A stretch of DNA of 64,000 nucleotides. Origin: Styela clava. Taxonomy: Eukaryota; Chordata; Ascidiacea; Stolidobranchia; Styelidae. This document shows positions 10,401 to 19,812 of the stretch, in pieces. Location of the stretch: positions 22,196,001-22,260,000 of the forward strand of contig NC_135251.1 in NCBI RefSeq assembly GCF_964204865.1, given 5' to 3'. The translations under genes were made by a program, and so were the position numbers. Position 1 is the first letter of the stretch, and the number at the start of each line of letters is the position of its first letter. The notes under the pieces are model-generated. The model saw only the letters and a program-made list of their open reading frames with translations. It was not told the DNA's origin and did not search any database.

Positions 10401-13400
10401 GCACTGTGGCAATCAACAAAATATGTCAGCAGAAGACCACAGGTTTCTAAAAATTCTCTCAGATGGCATCACTAAAAAGGATGGCCATTACAAACTTCCA
10501 TTACCTTTACGATCCCAACAAATCAACCTTCCAAATAATTTGCCTCTTGCTCAAAAAAGACTTGAGCAGCTGAAGAAGCGTATGCTTCGAGATCAGAAGT
10601 ACAAAAATGATTATTATAAATTTATGTCGGACATCATTGAGAATTATGCTGAACGGGTGCCTGATGATGAAGTAAGTTTGAGCAATGGTAGTGTGAATTA
10701 TGTTCCTCATTTGGGTGTGTATCATCCAAAGAAACCTGATAAAATTCGTGTTGTGTTTGACTGTTCTGCAAAATATGGTGGTGTGTGTTTGAATGATTAT
10801 TTGCTTCCTGGGCCTGACCAGATGAACAGTCTTTTGGGTATTTTGCTCAGATTTCGTATGGAGAGAGTGGCTGTGAAGTGTGATATTAAAGCATTTTTTC
10901 ATCAATTTTTAGTTGATGAACCGCACCGTGATCTGTTACGTTTTTTATGGTGGGATAATAGTGATATGACTGGTAACTTATGCCATTACAAGTTGAAAAT
11001 TCACCTATTTGGTGCAATTTCATCACCTGGCTGTGCAAGTTTCGGGTTAAAGCATGCTGCAGATGATGGTGAGTCTTCTTTTGGTAAGGAAGCAGCAGAC
11101 TTCATTCGTAATGAATTTTACGTTGATGATGGTCTGACTTCAAAGCCAAATGCAGAGGATGCTATTGAGTTGATAAAAAATAGCACAAATTTGTGTTCGA
11201 GTGCTGGTTTAAATCTCTGTAAGATAATGTCTAATAGTCGGGAGGTTCTTGAAAGCGTTCCTCAATTGTCTGTGTCTCCTAGCGTGCAGTGTTTGGATCC
11301 AAAATCTGATCCCTTACCTGTTGAAAGAGCTCTGGGTGTGGACTGGTTAGTGGAGAGTGATTGCTTGTGTTTTCGTATTGACTCGAAGGTTACTCCTGTT
11401 ACAAGGAGGGGAATTCTTTCCGCAGTCAGTAGTGTGTATGATCCCATAGGTCTGGTTGCACCAGTCATTCTTGAGGGTAAGAAAATCCTCCAAGCCTTGT
11501 GCAAGGATTGTTATGACTGGGACGAACCCATTCCTGAGATTTTCAGGGTTAAATGGGAAAAATGGCAAAAGGATCTTTGTCATTTGGTGAATCTGAAAGT
11601 AGATCGTTGCTATAAGCCGGTAAATTTTGGTAATATCAAGCATGTGGAACTGCATCACTTTTCTGATGCCTCTGAAAGTGGTTATGGCCAGTGTACATAC
11701 TTACGTCTGGTTAATGATTGTGGCAAAGCACATTGTGCCCTTGTAATTGGTAAGGCCAGAGTTGCTCCGTTGAAACATGTTACAATTCCCAGGTTGGAAT
11801 TGACTGCAGCAGTGGTGTCTGCCAGAATGAGTAATTTGGTTAAAACTGAACTAAAATTGAAAAATGCCACAGAGTTTTTCTGGGTCGATAGTATGGTGGT
11901 ACTGGGGTATATACAAAATGAGAGCAAACGTTTCAATGTTTTTGTGGCTAATAGGGTGCAAACTATCCATAATTTTTCTAGTCCATCATCCTGGCATCAT
12001 GTACCTACCAAGGCAAACCCGAGTGATGATGCGAGTCGAGGCTTGCAAGCAGACCAGCTAAATGCTGGTTGTAGGTGGTTGAACGGGCCAGAGTTTTTGT
12101 GGTGTGAAGGAAAATTTGTTCCTCCATTAGTAAAGCCTGAACAGAATGATGAAGTAATTTTAGAAGTGCAGAAGGAGATGAAGGGATGCTCTGTGCATCG
12201 AACCATCGCCTTCAAAGCTGACTGTTCTGGCAAAGATTTTGATATCTCTAGACTTAATATTTTCTCATCCTGGTTTAAAGCAAAACGTGCAGTTGCAAAC
12301 TGTATTAAGTACAAGGATTTGCTCAAGAATCCTAAATCTGCCTTTCAGAAAGTTACTTCTGATGATTTGTGCCAGGCGGAAAATTTAATTATATTTTCCC
12401 TTCAGCGTTCATATTTTAGTAAAGATCTAAGTGTACTAAAGAATTCTGATTGCTCAGATCAAGTCTCATTTAAAAACCGGTTTTCAAGATTAGACCCCTT
12501 CCTTGATAACTCTGGCATTGTCAGAGTTGGGGGACGAATTCGAAACTCTATAGAGGAGTTTAAGGTAAAACACCCTGTTGTCTTACCTAGAAAAGGTCAT
12601 GTCACAAGTATTATTATTCACCATTTTCATGTCCGTGGTGGCCACATGGGTCGTTATATGACTCTAAATGCTATACGGCAATCTGGTTATTGGATTTTGG
12701 GAGGCACTTCTGCTGTTTCTCAGCAAATACATGCTTGTGTTCCTTGTAAAAAAATTAGAGGTAACCCACATGGCCAGAAGATGGCTGACCTGCCAAAAGA
12801 TAGGTTTAATTTGGACAGTCCGTTCACATATTGTGGCATGGATATCTTTGGGCATTTTTTTATTAAAGAAAAAAGGTCCATGTTGAAACGATGGGTAATT
12901 TTATTCATTTGCTTGTCATCACGAGCTGTACATCTGGAATCTCTGAATTCTATGAGCACAGACTCTTTTATCAATGCTTTGCGTAGGTTCACTGCTCGAA
13001 GAGGCCCTGTGAAACAGCTACGCTGTGATTGTGGTAGCAATTTCATTGGTGCAAGTAACGAATTAAGAAAGGCTTATAAGGAATTTGATCAAGTCAAGAT
13101 CAAAAATTTTCTCTTACAGGGTGAATGTGACTGGGTCGATTTCAAATTTGGGGTGCCAAATTCCAGTCATATGCAGGGTTTTGTTGAAAGGCAGATACGA
13201 ACTGTTCGTTCTGCCTTGGAGCCCCTGTTTTTACAGTTTGGTCACATATTATGCGAAGAATCATTTCGCACTGTGTTAGTGGAGGCCGAGCAGGTTGTTA
13301 ATTCGAAACCATTGGCAGTTGCTAATTTGAGTGATCCTCTGGCACCTGAACCACTGACTCCTAACCACATTTTAACACTCAAGCCCAAGGTTTTGTTGCC

Positions 13401-13797
13401 ACCTCCAGGTAATTTCCAAAAGTCTGATCAGTATCTTTTAAAACGATGGAGACGTGTACAATATCTTGTTAATGAATTTTGGTACAGGTACCGACGAGAA
13501 TGCCTTCACCTTTTGCAAGAAAGACAGAAATGGGTCTTTCCAAAGAGAAATCTTGCTCTGGGTGATATTGTCCATGTTATTGAGGATGGGTCTCCTAGAA
13601 ATTCATGGAAATTAGGAAAGGTTGTTGAGGTTTTCCCCAGTGGTGATGGGCTAGTACGTAAAGTAAGACTTCAGCTTGCCACAAGTTTGTTAACAACCAA
13701 TGGTAAGCGGGTTGGGGTCACAGCTTATTTAGACCGGGCTGTGCACAAGCTTGTTCTTTTAATTGCCAATGAGGGTTCCAGGTCTGTGGAGGATTGA
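7423..13797 (+). CDS. BEL/Pao gag-pol polyprotein (2124 aa)
   Basis: One ATG-to-TGA frame encodes the whole retrotransposon machinery. An N-terminal low-complexity, partly coiled gag (residues about 1-440) is followed by the BEL gag core with FDGDPLQYPQWESSF (about 445-490). Cys/His zinc motifs come next (CLHC near 679, CYSCG near 711, CRKCNKGH near 733), then an aspartic protease with LLDGQSNTSF (about 795-805). The Pao-type reverse transcriptase has KCDIKAFFHQF (about 1150) and the catalytic YVDD (about 1234). An RNase H-like segment with FSDASESGYG is near 1413. The integrase has its H2C2 zinc region (about 1733-1778) and catalytic residues in YCGMDIFG (about 1805), CDCGSNF (about 1868) and FVERQIR (about 1920). 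A C-terminal DUF5641-type domain lies near 2037-2086. No stop or frameshift is present, so it looks potentially functional. Confidence 0.97.
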   Translation: MSTKSRESQITDIKDDLDSLSPCETLKSKPIKMFSAADKSGSRPTSSENSSSVQLDQGTRNSDSLKAAFTEMENDILEAIADCKLSFVTCKDGSGIQAVFPKLVQYKSSLSSIVKDMKNILLETDLINFTRRYQQCIENIIQVSETASAKILELDERSQCSQSSRPTSKRHRSARTVSSVKSTMSGESKVSSKKEFFDLQKDVAAMEATKGIRKQQFDLQIQKEIAEKKARALVCLQAEEAENPFSVDVDLMRGANNYFNSNNSCFNANSKSSPILNEAPACMVIDPQIELNNSDISNHDQVSSTVVDIPCQASSYSPVINPRLPITNVSASQEAVSTGIVNVGSFSLPPPNVNSFPSVPTVSNVSQNVFNVSRVASAPFNCCTQTTTVSANSGSLPTHCNDNNISVPTVNSAALPPQTCNLSHDMTNLMSNILSVQRAPVAKVRVFDGDPLQYPQWESSFKKLVEQRLLDDADKMNLLERHLTGEPKSMVEGLFLLQSENSYERAKKALKDRYGDDSVISVAFRTKLASWPKIGPNDIKGMLAFSDFLQQIVEVKKVVEDLKILDFPSELCVLIKRVLPSSLFNRWKESVYEWKCKFNVNTSDNLKVNCPKYPPFEEFAKFILKRASVMHCPEMTVFDENLNPSKYNTEQNSKSNHSRYGHRMNKNSFSTNVSRDSCLHCNGSHKIGDCQTFLRISLVKRRKLFWDNFLCYSCGVKMSKGHSAKSCKNVASCRKCNKGHLTCFHVDNKPEQTESNQSFCSEVCSIVDQHDGVDQSMIIPVWVKGNTSKEVLCYCLLDGQSNTSFITGELQQQLGLKGVDTQISLSTMSSRNDLIQCKVFKNIQVSSYDHKDIISVPRAYTRDEIPVKRSQIPKSEVCKKWKHLADVAKHLMPYMPDLPVSMLIGSNAPNAIRPRDIIAGLETEPYAQRSILGWGVVGKVCHGDDDCYVSHRMLACGATSKVDPGEKFVFSTKVKEVLFPNQVCSMFNADFVEHCGNQQNMSAEDHRFLKILSDGITKKDGHYKLPLPLRSQQINLPNNLPLAQKRLEQLKKRMLRDQKYKNDYYKFMSDIIENYAERVPDDEVSLSNGSVNYVPHLGVYHPKKPDKIRVVFDCSAKYGGVCLNDYLLPGPDQMNSLLGILLRFRMERVAVKCDIKAFFHQFLVDEPHRDLLRFLWWDNSDMTGNLCHYKLKIHLFGAISSPGCASFGLKHAADDGESSFGKEAADFIRNEFYVDDGLTSKPNAEDAIELIKNSTNLCSSAGLNLCKIMSNSREVLESVPQLSVSPSVQCLDPKSDPLPVERALGVDWLVESDCLCFRIDSKVTPVTRRGILSAVSSVYDPIGLVAPVILEGKKILQALCKDCYDWDEPIPEIFRVKWEKWQKDLCHLVNLKVDRCYKPVNFGNIKHVELHHFSDASESGYGQCTYLRLVNDCGKAHCALVIGKARVAPLKHVTIPRLELTAAVVSARMSNLVKTELKLKNATEFFWVDSMVVLGYIQNESKRFNVFVANRVQTIHNFSSPSSWHHVPTKANPSDDASRGLQADQLNAGCRWLNGPEFLWCEGKFVPPLVKPEQNDEVILEVQKEMKGCSVHRTIAFKADCSGKDFDISRLNIFSSWFKAKRAVANCIKYKDLLKNPKSAFQKVTSDDLCQAENLIIFSLQRSYFSKDLSVLKNSDCSDQVSFKNRFSRLDPFLDNSGIVRVGGRIRNSIEEFKVKHPVVLPRKGHVTSIIIHHFHVRGGHMGRYMTLNAIRQSGYWILGGTSAVSQQIHACVPCKKIRGNPHGQKMADLPKDRFNLDSPFTYCGMDIFGHFFIKEKRSMLKRWVILFICLSSRAVHLESLNSMSTDSFINALRRFTARRGPVKQLRCDCGSNFIGASNELRKAYKEFDQVKIKNFLLQGECDWVDFKFGVPNSSHMQGFVERQIRTVRSALEPLFLQFGHILCEESFRTVLVEAEQVVNSKPLAVANLSDPLAPEPLTPNHILTLKPKVLLPPPGNFQKSDQYLLKRWRRVQYLVNEFWYRYRRECLHLLQERQKWVFPKRNLALGDIVHVIEDGSPRNSWKLGKVVEVFPSGDGLVRKVRLQLATSLLTTNGKRVGVTAYLDRAVHKLVLLIANEGSRSVED

Positions 13798-14278
13798 TTG
13801 CATTACACCTTTATTGTGTTAGTAACTTGAATTTACTGTGTTAGTAGTTGATTAATTTTATCACTACGTTCTTATTGTGTTAATAATTTTTTGATGTTTT
13901 GCTATTTGCATATGTTTTGTGTGTTTCTATTGAACGTAATTGACGGGTTTACAACTTTTCTCACAATTTGATACCTTTGTAATTTTATAAACTGCTTTCT
14001 GTTTTTCTCGTATGTGGGGTTTCCCCGACGGTGGAGCCAATCGTTTTAGAACCTTTATAAAGCGTTTTTATATTTTCGCTTGTTATTACTTGTTTGTGGG
14101 GTTTCCCCGGCGGTGGAGCCAATCGTTATGTTTTGACATTATTCAATTTGAAATGCTTAATGGTGCACCGGCGGCGAAGCTTCACTTTGGTTTTCACAGT
14201 TGGTTCTTGTTTGTTTTTATTAAATAGAAATCAGTCCCCCTTGTACTTCCATACGAGAGGAACTGATTTGGGGAGCCA
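13798..14278 (+). repeat. BEL 3' untranslated region with direct repeats
   Basis: No env or other gene lies between the polyprotein stop and the 3' LTR. It holds an 82-bp direct repeat, with TGTGGGGTTTCCCCG.CGGTG at 14013 and 14095, a weaker third echo near 14165, and several TTGTGTTAGTAA-like units at 13812-13890. A purine-rich GATTTGGGGAGCCA precedes the 3' LTR and is the likely polypurine primer region. Confidence 0.7.
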
Positions 14279-14749
14279 TGTAGCGGTCATGATTCTAAAC
14301 GGTGACCGCTATTATTATAACTAAACTGGCAACGGTAACTTAGGGCATTGAACCCTGACCATTTTGGTGTTGGCGGGATCTCTTTCGGCGTGAGCCGCTT
14401 GGAGGTAGGACGTATAAATTTGTATCTTAATCAATCGGGGGACTTTTGGTATTATTAATTAGGCGTAGTTTAAATTTACATCATATAATTCTATTTTCCT
14501 GTTTCATATAGTTATTATTGGTCCCTCCTGTGTAATAGCACTGTATTTTACCGGATTACTGTTTGACAACTATTTCATCATTATTTGACTACTATTTTGA
14601 CTCAACAATAAACATCTTTGGACAATCGTTTCGAACTTTGAAAGGAACTCAGACAGAACCGCGTCATCAAAAATAAAGTGCCTGTACGATCTATTTATTC
14701 CAATCACCCTAACGAGCACATCGCCATCGTATGGTGCTGAGCCGTTATA
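14279..14749 (+). repeat. 3' LTR of the BEL/Pao element
   Basis: Identical to 6746-7216 by eye except T at 14362 where the 5' copy has G at 6829. Followed directly by the GGAAG target duplication. Confidence 0.96.
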
Positions 14750-14754
14750 GGAAG

Positions 14755-15779
14755 GGCTGTTATTACATTTATGGTTTTCATGGAACTTTCCCAAAATAAT
14801 TTCTTTGCAAGATGGTCTATGTTATTTCAGCAAAGTTTAATCTGACAGACTTTGTATCGTGTCATGTTTTTCATTTACTCACCTAGGGTGATAAGTAAAG
14901 TTGTTCAAAAAATGATGCCCCATCTTTTAGCTCTGTTAATTTAGTATAGGTATTCGAACGGAAATAGATTTAAAGCTGTGGCCTAATTAGTACAAACGTG
15001 AGAATATTTACAGTGACATGTTAAATAAGTGAAGTTTCCAAATTAGAAAAATTGCTGACTAGTTCGGTTTTTTCAAAATCATCAATTTTCTTTGTTATTA
15101 TAAATTTTGTTCAAATTACGAATATTCCCTATACACTTTCACGGACTTTGTCCCCCCTGTATTCTATTTTTTTTTTGGATAATTCTCTCACCGAAATAAA
15201 ATGTTCGAAATTTTTCGTGTTCAGGATTTCATTTATACGTATGCTATTACGGTATATGTGTACAAAGTTTATTTCGTCGTGCAAGAAATCACAAAACAAT
15301 TAAGAATACAAAATACTATACATGACAATAATAAATTTCATTGCAACTGATAGGAAGGTGCGAAGAATCAGAAATGGTCATCGTGAGTCTGCGATATTAA
15401 AATTTAGTACGAGACAAAATGTAAAGAAAAGACGCTCTAGACAGAAAAAGAAACTTCCTAAACATTTAACAATGAAGTAAGAAATAATATAAATCTTTAA
15501 ATATGATTTGAATAGGAGAAAATAACTTAGCAGTCGGGGGGAAAGACAATTAGGACACAGTATTTTTTTTAAATGTTTCATTTCATTATTCCGCTGTACA
15601 TCGGTACGATTACAGAGCTTACATTTTTAGTTACAGACACATGCAACATCAAAATGCACAATCATTCTTATTCGAGAAAAATAATACATATGTGCGTATT
15701 TACAATATAACTAAGCGGTGGTTTTTGATCAATTCACCGCAAAAATCTTGTGTTATTTGTTCTCTAAAACTAGTAGTAA
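14755..15779. other. Non-coding stretch right of the BEL element
   Basis: AT-rich, no gene recognised. Together with 6181-6740 it would form the interior of the putative hAT-like element (about 1.8 kb once the BEL insertion is removed). Confidence 0.4.
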
Positions 15780-15870
15780 CTATCCGGTTAACCGGATATT
15801 CAAAATACGAATACCCGGATATATCCGTTATCCGGATAGTAAAATATATAGGTATCCGAACTAACCCTAG
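15780..15870 (-). repeat. hAT-like terminal/subterminal repeat, right
   Basis: On the minus strand it begins CTAGGGTTAGTTCGGATA and contains TATCCGGATA and ATCCGGTTAACCGGATA. It mirrors 6075-6180 in inverted orientation. Flanking bases do not form a clean 8-bp target duplication with the left end. Confidence 0.55.
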
Positions 15871-16066
15871 GTGAGTGAGTGAGTCTGATAGTCCGGCAGA
15901 TAAGGGGACCTTTTTGGCCCAAGTTTGATTTCAGACATAAAGTTTTTTTTATTTGTGATTATTCATCTTGGGGTCATTGTCCATCATTTATACATTGGTG
16001 TGGAGTTTGCAGCCTTGAGCAATTTTTTTACGGCTCAATATTTGTATTAGTGTTTTTCGTCAAACC
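15871..16066. repeat. Copy of a dispersed repeat, plus orientation
   Basis: Segments near 15937 (ACATAAAGTTTTTTTTATT) and 16015 (TTGAGCAATTTTTTTACGG) recur in reverse complement near 18880-18975. Both copies adjoin a hairpin of the same family, so this is half of an inverted pair of the same repeat 2.8 kb apart. Confidence 0.55.
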
Positions 16067-16145
16067 TGTGCATCATAATGACGCACAACCTGAACCATAA
16101 CCTGTTACAATACTATGTTCAGGTTGTGCGCAATCTTGATGCACA
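16067..16145. repeat. Hairpin (palindromic) repeat
   Basis: Arms 16067-16095 and 16117-16145, about 29 bp each, are near-perfect reverse complements (CGCACAACCTGAAC / GTTCAGGTTGTGCG) around a 21-base loop. The same hairpin family recurs at 18781-18862, which suggests a foldback miniature element rather than a chance palindrome. Confidence 0.7.
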
Positions 16146-17340
16146 AACTACGCAAGCACCTAGCACAAGCACAAATTTACTAGGAAATAAAATCAATAAC
16201 TTTTAGGTATTTGTTGAGCCCAGCTTTGGGTCGCGACCCATATATATACAGTATATTTCAGAGTACTATTTCAAAATACCCGTTTTTGTTGCAATTAACA
16301 ATACAAGCCTGCTAATGCAGTCGCCAGTGGTTCAAGTGGATATACAACCGGTGGAGAACAGTCAATTATTTGTTAGCGAGAATTGTTATGCAGCGGGATG
16401 ATCACGACGACGCAGTGAAAGATAATGATATCACGAGAACAAGAATGAGAAAATTGCTACATTTTATAGTATATCCCTGGGAAAGAATGTAGTTCATTCT
16501 TATGTTCCATGCTAATGCTTTTCAAACTACTAAAGACTCTCAACACTTTTGCTTCTTCTCTTCTATAAAAATACATTGTTATTATATATTCGCATTTCCA
16601 TCTGTTTGTTCGTGCTCCCAGATAACCGATCAGCGGCCTCCAAGAAGGACGGGGTCCCTTTTTAAGAAACCCTGTCATAAACTAAAAGAGGCGACCGTGC
16701 TTCTCTTGCCTGTTGTCATGCTGTCCCTGGAATTCAGCTACAACAAAAATTTCACGAACACGGATTTTTAAATTTATGATTTTATTGATATTTTCAACAA
16801 TGAATGATATACGGGTGGTAAATTGCCAAGTTATTCCAACAACATCATCAAGTTTTGCAATTTACAACCAATATTTTGTATGTAACTTTGTTTGACAGAG
16901 CCCCAAGAGCTCTAACTACAAATATCAAAAATGTGAGGCCAAAAAAGTCACACTACAACATTGTCAAATGTGCTGTATTTACGATAAATAACAGGTTTAT
17001 CAAAAAGAATTACATGAAAAATGGTAAAATAAAGATCAATTCAGCAATATCTACTTGGTGATATGTATCTGTTGATGATTTTATGTGTTTGTTTCGGAAG
17101 TTTAATAACAGAATTAATTGTGGTTGTTGGGGATGTTTTAAAAAAAGGTTGCATGGAAAAAAGTTTTCACAAAATGTCAAGGTTTGATAGTAGTAGAGAA
17201 GTACGAAAAATACTCCCATGTTTTTTTTTTCATTTGATAACCACGCCACAGAACTTCCCCGATAAGTATACGCAGCAAATGCGAGAGGCAGAAATGCCAA
17301 GATGGGATTTCATCGCATTGCAAACCAATATTAGCAATTC
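16146..17340. other. Non-coding stretch, no gene seen
   Basis: Several short ORFs are open but none resembles a known family or has splice-site support. GGGTCGCGACCCA near 16228 is a short palindrome with no further structure seen. Confidence 0.4.
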
Positions 17341-18167
17341 TTATATCGTCACGCTAATAACGGAATTGCGTAAGTCATTTTTAGCAGTTTTGAGAAAAAC
17401 GTCCTAATGATATTGTTATGCCATTGAGATTCAATAATTTGCCATGGTTCAATTTTTTGATCGTAGCCTGATTCAAGTTAATTTGTATGACGCAGTTAAG
17501 TGACGTCATAATGACGCACTGTGACTTAGGCAGAAATGTGTCTATGACTTGGGGACATACGCAATTTTGCAACTTTACTATATGCACCAGTCCTGAAAAC
17601 TAAACATTCCAAAAACGAATGTAATTCTCAGTATCTCCAATGTCCAATCCCCAAAATAGCTAATCAGTTTTAATTACATTATTTTTTATGTTTGAAAATA
17701 TATATTTCATCAATATAACACGTTCTGCACACCCACCGAAATAAGATTAAGATTAAATATAAAGAATAAAACAGCAATACATCCAATATAAAAGCCAACC
17801 AAGGTGAATTGGACTCGGACAGTGAATATCACAAGTGCACGCCTTCCTGTTCTGTAGTATAAAATAAAATTAATACGCGCTAAGCTAGAATCCGAGATGC
17901 AAAAACTCAAAAATACTTCGCCGATGTTATTTTGCCTTTGTGACGTCACAATAGTCCTGCGGTAACAATGATAATTCATTATGACGAAACAATTGCACAA
18001 ATGTGCATGTCATACCAAATCTCCAGTTTTATGGGTTTCGGAATTCTTAAAAATTAAATCTGAGTTAACAGACAGGTGCGCCGCATTACATAAATACCTA
18101 TTTTATAAAAGACTCAAAATCGGCAAAAATGACTTACGCAATTCGGTTATTAGCGTGATGATATATA
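17341..18167. repeat. Foldback element with about 54-bp inner arms
   Basis: 17341-17394 and 18112-18167 are reverse complements with about six mismatches in 53 positions; the shared core includes ACGCTAATAAC.GAATTGCG. Weaker inverted similarity extends outward (AGATGGGA near 17300 against CCCATCTG near 18183) and inward (TGACGTCATAATGACG against a TGACGTCACA segment near 17940). The whole 0.8-0.9 kb can therefore fold back. No ORF inside is credible. It looks like an aged foldback or MITE-type DNA element. Confidence 0.65.
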
Positions 18168-18780
18168 GGCTATTTGCGCATTCCCATCTGAACAGCGTGG
18201 AAAAGATTATACCCATCTACACACTTTAAGACTATGTCAGATGAGCGTCATATTATCAAATATCAGTAAAGAAATAGTGCAATGGGAAAGGACATATAAG
18301 GCGGAACTTCCAGTAGTATGCAATCAAATAATCTTATTGTAGAATATATATTTAAAAACATTTCGTCACGCCAACTGCAGTCCGAATTTTTTAGTCTCTG
18401 GCTGAGCATAGATACCAATTGGCACTCATGTAAACTGGTAAGACTGTAAGAGGCACGCGTTGGAGCAGATACTAAGAGTATTCATCCCCCAGCTGTCATT
18501 TGAGTGGTTACTGCTGTTTTTATTGCAGATGTTACTGATCTTTTCGTATTAAAGATTTACTGGCATCACCGATTTAAGGATGTTGGAAACCAACACGCAA
18601 TATTACAAAACTTACTTTCAACACGCGGTTTGAATGAATGAAAAAGCTGGAACTAGTATTCTTTAGAACAGCATACAAATTCTATGGAATGAAATCTAAA
18701 AACTAAACAAGCACGGTATGTTAGTCGTTGACCATGCAGTTACGAAATAATTGTTTTTAACAAAAAGGCGCTCCTGAATT
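18168..18780. other. Non-coding stretch, no gene seen
   Basis: No coding region, RNA gene or clear repeat beyond the outer edge of the foldback element. Confidence 0.35.
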
Positions 18781-18975
18781 ATTCGTACCAAGATGGCGCA
18801 CAACCTGAACATTGTATGTTTACCAGGTTAGGGTTCAGGATGTGCGTCATCTTGGACCGAATACTTTAAATCCACTTAAAAAAATTGCTCAACATTATAT
18901 ACTCCACACTCACCTGGGTATCATTATATATGTCATATACAATATATCTAAACAATAAAAAAACTTTATGTCCCA
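18781..18975 (-). repeat. Second copy of the hairpin repeat, minus orientation
   Basis: Arms 18781-18810 and 18833-18862 form a near-perfect 30-bp inverted repeat containing CCAAGATG.CGCACA and TGTGCG.CATCTTGG. The downstream segment to 18975 matches 15937-16066 in reverse complement. The pair is one dispersed family in opposite orientations. Confidence 0.65.
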
Positions 18976-19812
18976 AAACAATGTTAACCCTATCACATCG
19001 CATCATGGGAATGGATCACTGACCGACAATTGGGCTCATATCCCGAATTGGACACGCGTCGGGCGTCGGACCGTGTTGTATGGCTTTATGTTTATAGTCA
19101 GCTCAACTCATTTGGAATTTATTTAGGCTCTGTAAAAACAATGGATACATCTATTTTTCGAATGTATTTATGTGCCACAATTCTGGAAAGGGTGTAACAT
19201 GGCACCTCTTCATTGCAATATCAGAACTATAAATTTCCTACTAAATGGGATACCAATATAATATTAGAACTAATTATTGCTGTATTGCATGTGTGAAGGG
19301 GACAATATGGGATTTTTAAAAATTATTATATATATATAGAAAAGGATACTTACCAATCAACCCTGCAAACAAAATGTTCAAATACAACTGTACAAGCTGA
19401 GAGCTGCAAGAAAATATATGGGGGAAGGAACAAAATTAGAAAAAAAAAGGGATGAGTTCATTGATAAGTTACTTGATAAATCTGTTATGCTTTATTACTG
19501 TATTGAATGTGTTATTGTATGTGTATATTGTGTATAATGTGTATATGTGAATGTGTATAGTGTTATTTCATTTAAATTTTGAGGGTATCAGAAAAAAAAT
19601 TAGTTGATAATACCGGTATCGCATCCTGCACTGCAGAGCCTATTTTCATTTCAGCATTTGATTTAGTCATTTATTACAGTAAAATGGTATCGGTATCGCT
19701 CTACTTGTACAACAGTATTTCAATATTCATGATTCTTTGATTATACAATATAGTCTATAGTAGCCTATAATTCTTAGCACAGTAGCACTAGCTCGTTAAT
19801 CAATACTGCAAT
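18976..19812. other. Upstream region of the first SCCPDH-like gene
   Basis: No gene is seen. A TG/TA-rich simple tract (TATTGTGTATAATGTGTATA type) lies at about 19497-19563. GGTATCG occurs twice, near 19614 and 19686. No clear TATA box could be assigned to the gene at 19813. Confidence 0.4.

Larger units (their letters stand above)
6741..14754 (+). mobile_element. Full-length, recent BEL/Pao LTR retrotransposon
   Basis: Five-base target duplications GGAAG (6741-6745 and 14750-14754) flank two 471-bp LTRs (6746-7216 and 14279-14749). These enclose a single uninterrupted polyprotein ORF (7423-13797). By eye the LTRs differ at one position only: G at 6829 against T at 14362. That implies very recent insertion. 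Domain order gag, zinc knuckles, aspartic protease, RT, RNase H, integrase is the BEL/Pao order. A GC-light leader with a 61-bp tandem repeat precedes the ORF. About 480 bp without a gene (no env) follow it. The element sits inside older repeat DNA bounded by hAT-like ends. Confidence 0.97.

Noticed and set aside
10507..10905. 132-codon minus-strand ORF inside the BEL element
   Set aside because: It is antisense to the reverse transcriptase region of the polyprotein and has no features of its own.
6075..15870. A single large DNA transposon carrying the BEL polyprotein as cargo
   Set aside because: The BEL element has its own LTRs and target duplication, and the outer ends show no matching 8-bp duplication. 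Nested insertion is the simpler reading.
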